Shown in pieces: positions 21,929 through 36,200 of a DNA stretch of 64,000 nucleotides. Location of the stretch: contig CAJJDO010000007.1 of assembly GCA_905183005.1 (NCBI GenBank), positions 372,001 through 436,000 on the forward strand, in the 5' to 3' direction. The notes under the pieces are model-generated. The model ran no database searches and was not told the origin of the DNA. It saw only the letters and a list, made by a program, of their open reading frames with translations. Positions within the stretch are counted from its first letter, which is position 1. Every line of letters starts with the position of its first letter. The DNA is from Paramecium pentaurelia (lineage: Eukaryota; Ciliophora; Oligohymenophorea; Peniculida; Parameciidae). Position numbers and translations under genes: made by a program.

Positions 21929-22744
21929 ATGAAGACATAAATATTGCTCATAGCTATGATATCCCTTTCATTCCAAGCCTTGACTGCCACAAAAAAATGT
22001 GATTGCACAGAAATTGTTTAATCAGCTGACTGTAAAGGTGGATGCACTTGGTCATCAGCTGATTCTTCTTGTGCAGCTAAAACAGTTGATTGCGCAACAT
22101 TAACAAGTTAACCAACATGTGATAGTGAATCTACATGTGCTTGGAGTGATACAACTTCAAAATGTGCTGCTTTCACAGCTTGTGCTGATTACACAGTAAC
22201 TACAGCTGAACATTGCTATTACAAAAACGATACTTGTATTCCAGGAACTGCTGGTGCAGATGGAAAAACTCCATGCAAAACAGGTTCAGTCACATGCTCA
22301 AGTTTCACAAATGCCTCAGATTGTAACGGTAAGTCACCAAGTGATACAACTATGTGTTGGTTCAAAGCTGGTGCTTGTACTTAATTTGATATATCAAAAT
22401 GCTCAGCAATCACAGACTAAGATATATGCTCATTGTTCTGTAAATGGAATTCAACTGGTACTGGTTCTTGTGCTGCATTAACATGTGGCGATAGGACAAC
22501 CGCTGAAACTTGTAAAACAGTATCGTCAGACGATTCCTCAAGTGTGAATATTTGTACTTTTAATACTTCTACCACCAAATGTGAAGATGCTGTTGATGTT
22601 AGTGCTTTAACATCATCAAATTGTTTTGATTAAACATCAGGTTATTATTATTGGGATGGAAGTGTCTGCTCAGAATGCTCAGGATCAAGCAGTAATGGAT
22701 ACATTTTGGCATTCATTGGATTCATTGGTATGGTTATGTTCTGA
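21929..22744 (+). CDS. Cys-rich GPI-anchor-like surface protein, paralogue
   Basis: An intron-less 271-aa relative of the gene at 20000-20809. The first 308 coding bases are identical; only two differences appear in the first 430. A divergent block follows (about 22378-22545) in which the protein reads C-T-Q-F-D-I-S-K-C and K-W-N-S-T-G-T-G-S-C, two residues longer than its sister. Then the last 190 bases and 166 bp of 3' flank are again nearly identical. Signal peptide, Cys spacing and hydrophobic C-terminal tail are retained, so it should be functional. The patchwork suggests recent gene conversion with the neighbour. Confidence 0.9.
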
Positions 22745-23794
22745 TTCAGTATTAAATATTAAATTATCGATCAATTATTAATTAAAATATAATAAATTTC
22801 TAAAATTATATAATAAATATAAAAATTATAATACTATTCTTATATTAATTAACAAAGAAAGCTTTATCAGGCTTAATTGTCAATTTATAAATTTCTAAAA
22901 TCTATTCTTTTGTATTATTATTATTTAAAATTCTTTCTAATATATACTAATTATTTATGATTAAAATTAAATTGAATTGAATAGTTCCTTTAATTTCAGA
23001 GATTTAGATTTTTGTAAACATAAAATATAATTATTCAATAAAAACATTAATTCATCATATAATACATTATTTAACAATAAACTAAGAATAACTAAAACAT
23101 TTTATCTAAAATTTAAATAAAAAGCTATAATTAATTTAAAATCTAAAAATTTACAAAAAGATATTATCATATTTAAGAGGGAAATCTTTATGAAATTCAA
23201 TATTTTTTATATTAAATAAAAAATATATAAAAAATCATTATTATTTATATACTTTTTATCATTTTATTTTTAAAGATCCGTATTTAAATTTATTATTTTT
23301 TTAGATATATTGCTTAAAAAAACTTAATCAGAAAAAAATTAAATTTACGTTTTAGCACTAATTACAATTACTCATATATTGTTAAACTAAACATAATCAA
23401 TTAAAATAAACCAAAAAACTCTCTGATTGATTAAGAATTATTAAAAAGCTCTGATATTATAAAGCTTAAATTAGAATATAATTTGAATACTATAGCCAAT
23501 GTTATTATTTAAATTAGAATTCTTCCTACCACTTTTGATTCTGAACCATTTGTTTTAAAATCCACTTTAATGTTGGACTAATAAAGAAAATAACATATTA
23601 ATTTCATAAATTTTATTATTTAATCAATAAAAATTATTGGACAATTTAATTTTAATTACTTAATAAAATCATTTATATTTTCTGATTACTAGAAAGCTGA
23701 AATAAAATTTCATAGTCTATGCAAAAAGAATAATAAAATGTTAAATTTATCAATATTTAATTAAAAATTATGATAATAATATATTATAAAATAA
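22745..23794. other. Intergenic region, no gene seen
   Basis: About 1 kb between convergent genes. Apart from the 166 bp shared with the sister surface gene's 3' flank it shows only A+T-rich sequence. Confidence 0.55.
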
Positions 23795-25657
23795 TCATTT
23801 CTTAATGAATTTTAAGACTCTCATTTTTCCACTTTCAAATCCTAATAACAATACTAATTATTGGTTTTGAAATTCTCTTTAAAATATTAATCTGCCTGTT
23901 AATATTTAATCATCAAATTAAATTCCTGATAAAAGTATCTTATTATTTAAATCTTAAAATTTAATTTTTGTTTCATTATTTTCTAAAGCAGCCAGCATAA
24001 ATCCTTCCTCTTCCAAACCATATTAATAAAAAACATGAAAAATACAATGACAAGTTTAAGAAAAGCTATAAACTAATTTATAATTATTCTCAACTACATT
24101 ATCATCATAAGTATATACATAAAATCCCCTATTAGTACTAACACATAAAGTATCCTATTCTTAAAAGTTATGTAGAATTGTTGCTTATTCTATACAATCT
24201 CTTACATTTTATAATTATAAAGTCTACTTTTTGACTCCATCTATTAATCCAAAAACATCAATTTTATTTTTATTACATCTAAATATATGTTGATTAGTTT
24301 CACTCATCAATAAATCACCTTCATTTGGAAACGAATATTAATATCTTAAGACTTTTCTAATTTTAGCATCATTAAAATGCCAAATAATTACATAAAAACA
24401 ATTTTATTTACATCCTCCTGATGCTATTAGAAAGTTTTAACATGGACTAATTAATATTCTATAGAGTGTCATACCTTATTTAGGACATGTAAATTGTTTA
24501 TTTTTAGAATTCATACTCTTACTTGAAATAGACATAATAGAATTATCACCAAATAATACAACAAATTCATCTTTCTTATCTGCTACACAAACATATTTTA
24601 AATTTAAAAATGGTAATGGAGCAATTGGTTTAAATTCTAAATAACATTTACTATATTTCCATAATTTAATTTCATTAGGATGTACAGTAATTAAGTTTTC
24701 TGAATTTAATGGTAAAATTTATAAAATTTTAGGAGTTGATTCTGGATCATCTTCATTTGTTGCTAAATCAACTTCTACTAAAACAATATTATGAGTAGAA
24801 GAATTAGGTCTAATACTCATTTTACTATGAGATAACATTCGTTTAGAAAAACGTTTTAAAGCACCAGCTAATTTATTCATATTTCTTTCCCATAAACCAC
24901 CTGTTAATCTTAATGCTTTTATTTCATCTTATTATTAAGTTTATAATGATTAATTATGTTATAATTTTTATCTTTCTCTTTCATCAGCTAAAAAGAATTA
25001 ATCCACAATTTCACTAATTTATCTTTATAATTCTTTTCTTTCTCTTTCTTCATTATATTACATTGCCATTTATTAATCAACTTCATCCTTAACCAAAAAT
25101 TCTTAATGATGTTATTTAAATTAATCTAAGTTTTAATGTCTCACAAGTTTAAGTAATCTTATCATTTTATCAAATGCTTCCTTTCTTGATGTTGAACTTA
25201 ATTTAATTTTAATTTTTTATTCAGTTGTATCTTCTATAGATCTACATTCTTTTTCAACCTTTTTTAATTATTTGATTATATATTTCAAATATTTCATTCT
25301 CTTTTTTCTTTATTCACTTTTCAATACTGAAATTTCATGAGTTGTAGTTTATTGTACTCCATGTCTACGTTTAATCTTTTCTCTTATGTGATTAATATAC
25401 CAATCTAAACTATCTGTTTTATGATTTGGATGTACAAAATGTGCACATTCTTAACAACATAATTTTTATAATATTCTGCATTCATTTTCATGACATACAA
25501 CATCTAATTTACATTCCCTATTATTTTCATGTGGAAATGGTCTTGGTCTTATATAATTAATAGTCTTTGTTTATCCATCATTCTAATCATCATCATCTTA
25601 TTATAATAATCCAGCATTTTAATTATTAATATAATCTTATTCATAAGCTTTTCTCAT
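23795..25657 (-). CDS. B-box-like zinc finger and beta-propeller protein
   Basis: An intron-less 620-aa frame. Residues 49-76 hold a Cys/His cluster (C-K-L-D-V-V-C-H-E-N-E-C then L-C-C-Q-E-C-A-H-F-V-H-P-N-H) like a B-box zinc finger. Next comes a charged coiled-coil region (about 85-260) rich in K, E and Q. The last 330 residues look like WD40-type blades, with I-K-L-W-K-Y, I-L-I-S-P-C-Q-N-F-L-I-A-S-G-G-C and I-I-W-H-F-N-D-A-K. The zinc finger, coiled coil, propeller order resembles TRIM-like scaffolds, but there is no RING domain. Ciliates have many such proteins of unknown role. The start at 25657 is the first ATG in a frame that is open further upstream, so it is not certain. Confidence 0.8.
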
Positions 25658-25813
25658 AATTCTAATCTATTTATTATAATTCACTATTTTGTAATTATGT
25701 ACTTCCTAACAAATATTAACAAATTAATATAATGATTTTTATTTGTATTATAAAATGCTGTAAATAAAATATTTATATTAATTATATTTCAATAGCAATC
25801 AGTGATATATTTT

Positions 25814-27280
25814 TCATATCTTCTATTATTTCTTTAATTCGTCATCACTATCTAGATCAATTATTTTATTTTTTTCTGTATACTACAATAATTATTCTAT
25901 CAGAACTTTTATTTAATATAAGATTTCATTTTTATCTGTTTTATCTATAGGTTTATTAGATTTCTCTTAACAAATACTGAGTATCATAAGTAAACTATTG
26001 CTAATTTGTTTTGATTCTTCAAAAATTGATTTTAAATCAACCAAATATTTTGAACGTTCCTAATATACTAATTCTAACATTTTAACAATTATTTCAGCCT
26101 CACTCTATTCTATTGGATTTAAAACTGAAGTTCTACAAAAATTGTTTAATTAAGTGAAACTAGTAACACAATAAAGTTCAACAAGTTGTTTTTAAATGTA
26201 TTAAAAATATTTTCTTAATATTGTATCACTAGTATCGAATTTAAAATTTCCATTTCTTAATTTCATCAAATTTATTATTTATGGAAATCCTGTTTTATCT
26301 TTAATCATTTTCACTATTACTTCCTTCAATACTATAACAATATTAACTTTATGATTTCTATTCTATTATCTTTTCTCAGTCATTTGTTAAGAAGTTTCTA
26401 ATAATTAATTAAATAAAGCTTTCAATCGATTAATTTAAGGAGAACTCTAAATTTTTTAGGTTTAGGTTAATAAATTCCTTATTTGAATTTAATTAACTTC
26501 AATTCCTTTCATCACTAAAATTGATAATGTTGAATCTATTAAATCTTATTCAGGTATTTCTAAATATTGTTTATAATATTGCAATTTTAATTCTAGAAGT
26601 CCTTGTTCTGCTAATGATACATTATTATATCCTAATTCTTCAGCCACTTTCTTTACTTACACAATCGATAATATAGTTCTTTCAAGATTCTAATCTATTC
26701 TCAATTTCATTTAATCTCCTGTCAAATATAAACAATTTATAAAGCAAGGTAAGGGAATCTACTCTTGATTACAAACAGCAATTAATATGAATATTATTCT
26801 TTCGTTATGCTATAATAAATAGATTAAAGTAGGAGGTTAATTAATTTAATAGAGTTTAGTAGAAATTGGATGTTAAATTTATTAATCTAGCAAATATTTG
26901 ATATGATCTATATTTACTCTTGTTTTAATTCTTTTTACAACTTCATATATGATATCTTGTAAAGTGTATAAATCATCAGTATGAGTATCAGTAATATAAT
27001 TAAGTTCATCAAGATGTGCTTATGAAAATTCAATAGTATATTCATTATTAATTATTTGGATGAAATTCACAAATTTAGGAAAAGACTTGTCATATTTAAT
27101 GATAGCTAATAATTTGCCTTTTATTTTTTATTCAATGATCATTTATTCCTTCAAAAACTAATCTAATTATTTGAGTATTAATCCAAATTTAATAATGTTC
27201 TTTCTGTCAGGAATATTGTTATCAATCTATTTGACAGCTAAAAATTCATTGATGATAGGATCTTGTATAATATCATTCAT
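25814..27280 (-). CDS. Unknown 488-aa helical protein
   Basis: An intron-less frame with an in-frame TGA directly before its ATG, so the start is well fixed. The protein is rich in L, I, K, Q and E in an amphipathic pattern throughout (for example L-I-L-K-Q-L-D-Q-F-L-K-E-Q and L-L-E-L-K-L-Q-Y-Y-K-Q-Y-L), suggesting an alpha-helical repeat or coiled-coil protein. It ends with an acidic-basic tail (I-I-D-L-D-S-D-D-E-L-K-K). No catalytic motif, signal peptide or membrane segment is visible and I do not recognise the family. It sits 158 bp from the RCC1-IPT gene end and 157 bp from the zinc-finger gene start, all on the minus strand. Confidence 0.8.
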
Positions 27281-27437
27281 TTATTTAAAGATGTGTTTGT
27301 AGGTTGAATACATTTAATAATTAAAATTGAATTTGGATTAGAGATGCCTAAATATTTTGGTCTTATTTTCTTGTTTTTATTTATATTCAATTAAATTAAA
27401 TATATATTTCTCATTATTTTTATCAAATATATAATAA

Positions 27438-30148
27438 TCATTTCTTTTTAGGTTATGTTTTTTTTAATTTTTTAATTTCCTCATCTTCCAATTTTAATTT
27501 CTATTGTTCATTTAATGATTTATCAAATGCCATATATTTAAATACTTTTCCAGAATGACTAAAAGATGTACCATTAAATGTTATTTCAACACCAACATCA
27601 TGTATTCCTGTAGGTAACTCTAATTCAGGAATTTATACCACTAATTTACTTTTATTTTTGAAAATAGCCTTTAAATAATTTAATATTATATACCTTTTAA
27701 TTAACAGCCATGTTGCCATTGAAAATGAATTAAACTAAAAGAGATTCAGTATTGGCTAGATTTTCTCCATAAACACTTAAATATTGACCAGCCTTTTTGA
27801 AGAAATAATTGATTTCTTGTTCTTCAGCTTCAAAAATTTTCTAGAGTTCATCTTTTTTCTTTTATAAATCAGCCCCTTATAAATCCTTAAGAGGATCTAT
27901 CTCTTATTCTTCTTAATGAATTAATTATTTCTTCTATTCTTCTGGTAATTTTTCATCTACAATAAAAGGACCCAGACGTAAAACTTCAGGATCAATATAA
28001 TAAAATGTTCCAATAGGTATCCATTCAATACCAGAAAGTGTCAATAATGCAGTGACACCACTAGCTTTCACAGCATTAAGTAAGTCTGGAGTAGGTTATT
28101 ATCCACCTAAGAGCCATGATAAAGGAGGAGCAACAAAAGAATAAAACCTATCTTATTTATCCCACATTATTTCAATTAATCTTTCTCCAAAAAGAGTTTT
28201 AAAGATAACTCTTTTATTGGTTGTATCAAAAAATCCATCTCCAATTATTTTAACAGAAGCTCCACCCTCAGACATAACATTATCAGGTTATAATTCTTTT
28301 ATTTAAATATCATAAAATCTAAAAACCATAGGATTACCAGTAAATTATTATCCATTTATACTTACATCAACATTAAAATTAAGACTATCTGTTTGTAATT
28401 AACTAACATTAGGGATTGTGCATGAGATCTTTCCTTTTTCATAAAAGCCTTCAACACACATCCAATTTTCTTTATCTAATTCAGGATCATTGATACTAAG
28501 ATCTAAAGGATTTAATGGTTTGTTAGTGCTTTGTTTCATAGCAGATTTATCTTCCTTCTTTTTATTTCTTGGTTAGAATCCAATATTTAAATGTTTCATA
28601 TATGATGCAGTCAAATCATCTATATTGATATTAATAATAAGTGTGGTTCCACCTTAAATAGATGCACATTTAGGATAGAGTGATGAAATAACAATCTTAG
28701 ATGAATACACTAGAAACTTCTATTCGCATTCAACATAGACATTACCATCGAGAGTGACTTCTACAACACATTCAACTGGATATTTATCAATATGTTCTTC
28801 AAAATTTGGAGTTGTACATCTAAAACTATCTGTTAATGAATCATATTCACATCCAACTTCAGTATATTAATCCCCTAATTTGAATCTAGCACTTTATCTA
28901 CCAGTATCACAAAATCCTGTTCCTATCAAACTAATAATGGTTCCTCCTGTAGAAGGTCCATGATTAGGTTTCATTGAGATAGTTCTTAAAGAAGCAAAGA
29001 AGGCTGCAGCTTATCCATTTGCATACATATTAGTAAATTTACGATCTTCTAATACTATTTTCCTTGGTAAATCTACTAATTTATCATTTTAATGACCAAG
29101 ATTACCTCCACCCCAACTCCATAGACCTCCTTTTTAATCAATTGCATATGTAGTATAATATCCACACATAACCTTACTAAATCCAGGTAATTATATTCCA
29201 CTTATATCTTGCATTAATCTTTTAGGATAATAACTACTTTTCTTATCTTTATCTCCATTTCCTAATTGTCCTCTTTAATTAAATCCCCAAGTATATAATT
29301 CCCCATTAGATGTAACAGCTGCAGAATGTCCATAACCTCCTGAAATTGATATTACTTAAAAAGATGTTTCTTAAGGCAAGAATTTACCTACTCTTAATTC
29401 ACTCTAATTCATTGGTTATTCAAGCTAAAAGTCTATTCTTGATGGCAATTGTTCTGAAACCTTTCTTCCTGTTCCTAATTAACCAAATCTAGCTTCTCCC
29501 CAACCATACAATATTCCTTATTAATCTACAGCTAATGAATGATATGCTCCACATGCAATCAATTTAATTCTGTTCTTATAAAAGAAACTTAAAAACATAG
29601 GAGATGCTGCTGTTTCAACATCCTTTCTGATTCCTAATTATCCTTCAAACCCTCTACCCCATGCAAATAGATCACCATTAGTTAATGCTAAAGTATGATA
29701 CTCACCACATGCTATTGTATCAACTTTTGAAATTCTTATAATCTTTTTAGGTATTGATAACTCTATTATTCCACCATGTCCTAAAGCTCCATATTCTCCA
29801 TAACCATAACTATAAACATCTCCTTAATCTGTCAAGAAAACTGTATGTTTTTTTCCAGTTACAATAGTTTTGATTGATCCCTTGAAATCAAATGATTATA
29901 AATTATTTGAATCTTAAGAAAATGTTTAATCGTACTCATCATGTTCAGGTGAATGCAATGTTGAAATTATTCTACAATTAATCATCATAATACCCTTGAT
30001 TATCTAATCCCTCTTCAATTACAAATAATTTCCTACAGCCACCACAAAGACTGCTAATAAGTTTCCCTTTAAACAACTTCAAGTTTTCCAAACCTCCTTG
30101 AACATCGTCAGTTGTCAAAAATACTTCTCCGAACGTAGGAAGTTGCAT
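27438..30148 (-). CDS. RCC1-repeat protein with IPT/TIG domains
   Basis: Introns of 22 nt (GTATTATGAT..AATTGTAG) and 25 nt (GTATATAATA..TTTAAAG) give 887 aa. Residues from about 100 to 400 are RCC1-type propeller repeats with Y-S-Y-G-Y-G-E-Y-G-A-L-G-H-G, L-F-A-W-G-R-G-F-E-G-Q-L-G, L-Y-G-W-G-E-A-R-F-G-Q-L-G, L-Y-T-W-G-F-N-Q-R-G-Q-L-G-N and L-W-S-W-G-G-G-N-L-G-H. Then IPT/TIG-like immunoglobulin folds follow: P-N-H-G-P-S-T-G-G-T-I-I-S-L-I-G-T-G-F and, further on, P-D-N-V-M-S-E-G-G-A-S-V-K-I-I-G-D-G-F. A Lys/Glu-rich coiled tail ends in K-K-T-Q-P-K-K-K. RCC1 blades bind GTPases or chromatin; TIG folds bind protein or DNA. The combined role is unknown. The ATG lies 71 bp from the divergent NACHT gene. 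Confidence 0.9.
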
Positions 30149-30219
30149 TAAATAATTTTAATTAAATGTTAAGAGGAGGAGGAGCATGTGCCAATTCGCG
30201 TCAACAACAATCTTTGTAA

Positions 30220-33200
30220 ATGAGTACTCTACTCATTTCGAACCAATTTGAGAACATACTCTCTACTAATATATAGTACATCTCAAAAAATGCCGAGGAT
30301 ACATAAAACAATTATAAAGAATTACATTCTAGTCTCTAAGCATTATTATCACTTGATTATGAATTAAACAATCTAATAAAGTCCTAAAATTAGCTTAATA
30401 AGCAAATTGCCAATCTAGAGAAAAGTCTTTAGACTATTTTAGAATCGTGCCTTTAGCTTAAAAATCCTTAACTTCGATACTATGCGGTGAAATTTGCCGA
30501 AAAACTTTCTAGAACTATCTTTTGGCATTACTGTTCAGCAAAATCGATTAAAGATGGTATGTAACAAAGCTATATCAATACTTTTAATAAAATTGAAGCA
30601 CTCAATAACACAGAAGAAGGATTTTACAAAAATTTAACTGAATATGAAATCACTATATCTAAAATGATTTTTACTATATTACCTAACGATTTTCAAGAGG
30701 GGCTGGAAGTCATTGCTCTATTTAGTAGTATTAATCAAATTTTAATGAATGCTTTGCCTAAAACAATAAGAGAAACAATTAAAGGAGGCATAGTATAATC
30801 AATAAGAGATGCCACAAAAGTATAATATCGTAAAATCTACAAATAAATCTTTAATATTGATATTATGAAGTGGTGGGTCCTCTCAGAACTTAAATAAACT
30901 ACACATACAATCAAAGAGATTATTAATGAATTGCAAGAATTTCATAAAGAATTATAAAAATCAGATTATTATGTTTAATAAGCTTGGATTATAGCTATAA
31001 GTGAAATTGTATCTTATACACCTAGTCTTTCAGAAGATTAATTGTCAATGGAGTAATCAGACATATAAGTCCTTATTGATATATCCTGCTTAAATAAAAT
31101 CAAAGATGAATATAGAATCAGTATCAATTTAGCAAAACTAAAATGTACTTAATGTTAAGGGCTTTATGAAAAGCTACCTACATTAACTATCCTATAATAA
31201 ATATAAGAATAAGTAATTTCAAGAGATAGGTTTTTTAATATTCTTTATGATAATAAAGAGGAAATAAAAGAGTAATATAAATAAGAAACAACTGTTAAAA
31301 CTATTTTTGAATATTTATTTACTTTATTTATAGATTGTGATATTGAAATCAATATTGATCTAATACGAAAAGTTAATTAACAATATATTGAACTTAATGA
31401 AAATATTTAATTAATTAAATAAATAAGCTTAAATAAATGGATTAGAATGCTTGAATCAAAATAATTTACAGATCCAGTAGTATTTGGTGAATTTGAATAA
31501 AAATAAAAATAAATTAAGCATTTAATTAATAAAGTAAAAGGGATCTAAAGATTTCTTATTTAATTGGATTTCATTTTTTCTTAATGGAATCTTTTAGAAT
31601 AAATTACTGAATCAGATTAAAAATAATAAACATAATAGGCAGTATTTTAAGAAAATAAGCAAAATTAAATTAATTGTCAATAAATAAGTTAACTTAATTT
31701 AGAAAATTTAAAAGAATTGCTTTTATTAAATATTAATTTTGATGTATATTTTGCAATATTAACTGAATTTATTGAAAGACAATACACAGCTGTATTTCAA
31801 GTTATTTAAACTACTTAATCAACAGATCCTGTATTATAATTATATAAATAATATAAAGATGTTTAGGATATTGTTTAATCAAGTTTTCGTAAAGTAAATG
31901 ATAAAATATTATAATTTAAAGAAATATTTATACATATTTCTGAAAAATTGAAATAAATTGAATATAATTGTATATTGAAGTTTTATCATGTCTCATTGAA
32001 ATTATAACATTTAGATTTACCAAATCAATAATTTGAATTTAGAAATTCAGATCATTAAACTCTTTTCTTTATATAAAATTATGAAAAATAAATTTTAAAA
32101 GCTTAATTGATTGAATTGCATAAAGAATTTAAAGAATTTGTTGCTAGTAGTTAATTTTAAGATTATGATTAAGCCAAAATCTATTTATAAACTATTTAAT
32201 AAATTTGTAAATTTATGGAAAGTTTATTACATTAAAACAAAAAACTATTCTAACATTTACATAATTTTAAGTAATCTATATAAATTGAATCTGCTCATGG
32301 AAAATTCAATGATTTACTTAATTTTTGGACTATGATTTTGTAAATAACAACAGAACTTGATTAATAATAATAATTTGATTAAGCTGTATTCCTTGTCAAA
32401 TTTGATTAATTATAACTTAAATATGATTAAATACTAAATCTTAATCAATAGATTAGATGGCCATTTAATTAATATTTGACATAATACTTTAAAATGCTTA
32501 CTCAATTAGAAACAATTTTCTAAGAATTAAAAACATTTAAAACATATGATGCTACTTCTGATCCTAATACATAAAATAGATATGATAGTTTAAGATTAAA
32601 TCTTAAATAAATATGTCAAAGCTAAATTTAAAGAATTAAATCAACTCTTGAATAATATAATTAAGGAGTTGATCAATTATAAAATAAATTAGATAATTAA
32701 AATCATTTATCAATTGAAGATCTATTAAATTAATTAGTTAATATGTAAGAGGCTTTAGATGATACTTTAAATTTAATATAAACAAGACTTTCATAACCTT
32801 AAGCCTAATAAAATGTTGGATCTTTAAATTTAATATAAAATTAAAGATTAGCAGATTTCGAAAATCTATATAATTATAAAATTAATACAGATATAATTGT
32901 AGTAGCATCATATATAAAATTTAATTATAATTTCATAGAATAGAATGCAATAATGGAATCATTAAGAATAGATTTGAATGATGATAAAAATTAACATGTT
33001 GTTTAATCAGGAATCATTTCTCCACCTATTAGAATTGTTATGATAATCAATTTAATAAATATTTGGAATTGTTGTTTAGGATAGGAAGAGTATGATATAA
33101 TAAGTAAATTGATATTATAAATGCGTTTAAATGAATCAAATCAAATGATTAAAAAAGAAATTAAAACAACTTATAAAAAAGAATTTGGATATATTATAGA

Positions 33201-36200
33201 TAATATATTTTAAAATCTATTACCAACTATTGAAGATGATTTAAGATAGAAAATTAAAGAAAGGAATTAATTATCTTTTTAAATTAAGTATGAACCATCT
33301 TTTGAAAAATCATAAAATTTAAATGAAAAACTCAACGATCATTCTAATTAAATTTCAACTATATTTTTAAACTTATAAGAATTAGAATAAGAATATAATT
33401 ATCAAATATCCTTTTATGATTAATTAATGAATGAATTCAAAAAAGCAGATTAAAGTACTTCAACCTTAGATGTTTCAGAGATTAAGTTTTATTAAGGAAA
33501 GCAATTAACTGAATTATTTCTATTGAGAATGGATTATGTTTCAAGAATGATTAAGATTTAATAAGTGAGGAATACTTATGTTGAATTAGAATGTTAAAAG
33601 AAAAATGAAATTAAAAAATTATTATCAAAAAAGGAGAATAAAAATGGTATTATAGATAAATTTTTAGAGGATTAATAATAAAATTAATTGTTAGTTTTAT
33701 AAGGAGAAGCTGGTTCTGGTAAAAGTTTAGCTATTAAAATGATTGAAGAATCTGTTTGGAAACGAAATGATGCTATTAAAATTATACCTATTATAATAAA
33801 ATTGTCTGAATTGAAGGATCCAATTCATAATGCAATAACAGAAACTTTAAGATCTTTAAATTATAAATTTGACATGTCTCAAATAGAACAATTATAAAAA
33901 GATGTAAATTCAAATAAAATGCAGATGTTGTTCATTTTTGAAGAATATGACAAACTTAGTTAAGATCAAATAGGAATCAATCTATTTAAATCTAATAATC
34001 TTAATCAATGGAAAACACCATCATTATTGAAAACTCCTAAATATATTATTGCAACAAGAAGTGAATTATTTAAATATTCAAATCATCTTAGATGGATAGA
34101 TAATAATGAAGTTGATTATAATTATTAAAATTATTGGAATCTTAAAATAATGCCATTTAATATGGATTAAAAAAATTAATTTCTTATTAAATTTTAAGAA
34201 TTAATAATAAGAAATACAGTAATAGATTTTTATTAGATAATGTGTGAATTTGAACATCCTGATCTATTGATATAGAATTTTATATTGTTATGGAAGAAAA
34301 TTGATATCAATTTTAATGAATTAAGTATGGAAAGTTCACTAATATCATAACCAATTATAACTAAGATTATAAATGCTTTGAAACAAGAACCTAAAATTAA
34401 AAATGGTAGTGAAATTGCTATTCAATAATTATAAAAGTCTTTAGAGTAATTAAAATCAAGTTATTATTATTAAAGAATGTTAGAATAATTAAATCTTTAA
34501 TAACCTATTAATAATCCATAAATTTTGAATGTTTTTATTTCAGCATTACCTAAATTATTGTAAAATATGTCAGATCCATAAAGAATTAAGAAGGAATATT
34601 TTGATATTTATTTTAATGATACTTATGCTATTAATTGTGATATAAAATTATGTTAATCTCAAATTGAAAAAGATTGGGATCAATTAGTCAATAGTTAATT
34701 CTTTAAATTTTATAAAGCAGATGAACCTATCACAAAGATTTAAATATTATTAGCATAAAATTTTGGTGAGGATTAACAATTTTAAAATAAAGTCTTAAGA
34801 ATCTTTGAAAAAATGAATGTAACTCATTATGATTTATATGAGTAATATCTAACAAATTTCTTTGATACTGCATTAATTCATGTATAAATAAGTCAAAATA
34901 GTATTGATTTAGAAGCATTTTAATAAGAATAATGGAATTTCTGTTTGAAATTGGCATAAAAGTTATCATAACATGAAATTTTTACTATACATTTTAATAG
35001 ATAAGGTTCATTAATAAAAGTAGGTGGATCTGTAACTGAATGGGAAGAGTATTTCAATGATGATGAATATATTTCATAAAATAACAAATTTTCAAAAAAA
35101 TTACTAAGGAATTCAATACCATTAAGAGAGTAATTTTCAATATATGCTTTTGAGAATAAAATCATTTAAGAATTTTTAGTAGCCAAAGCCATCGTTACTT
35201 AATTAGAAGCATTAGAATACTAATCAATTGATGAAGTTATGTCAAATAGTATTCTTATGTTTAAGACTATTTCTAATTAATTTTTTTAAGGAACAGTCAA
35301 CTTTTTAGTTCAAAAATGTAGAAGAAGATTTAGTCTTAAATAATAATTAATTTCATTAATTAGATCATCAGCTTAAGGTTAATAATATTGTATTTTAGCA
35401 TCAAATGCTCTTTACTTATTATAAAGTATTGATGGAGTCATTAAAGGTCTAGATTTACAAAATATTAGATTAAAAGATATTCCTATTGATAATTGTCATT
35501 TTTATAATTGCAATCTTTAAGGATCAGAGTGGACAAATATATCTGTAAATTCTCTTACATTAATGAAGAATAATATGAAAAATATGAAATGTTAAAATTT
35601 CAAATTAAGCACTTATTCAATAAAAAATACTGTATCTAATCCTAAATTCATTAGATAATTTAAATCTGGAAAATCATTCCTAATAAATGAAAATAGTATT
35701 TAGAATTTAAAAGGAGGTACTATTATTCAAGGGTAATTTGACAATTGTTCAATAGATGAAATAAAAAATAGATTTTATGTTAAAACAAATTTATCTGTTT
35801 ATGCATTATATGAATAGAATGATTAGATAATGGCTGAAGAGTTAAAAATTCCAAATGTTCATTCAATTTCAGAATTTGATTAATTTATTATGCTATTTTA
35901 ATTAAAGAGTGATGTTGATGCAACAATATTTGAATTGAATGTAAAAACAAATGAAATTAGATATTAAATACCAATTGATTAAAGTATTGTTACACTTTAC
36001 AATATTAAAAAGTACTTTTAAATGTATGGTAATTAGATTCTATTTTAAACAAATACTTAATAAGTTTCAAGTATGCATTATTAAATAGAAAATGATTAAT
36101 TATAATTTGACAATTTAACAAATTATGTATCTATAAATAATAATGATCAAATAGTTGCTATAAATTATTATAATAATTTGGATATAACAGTTGTATCATT

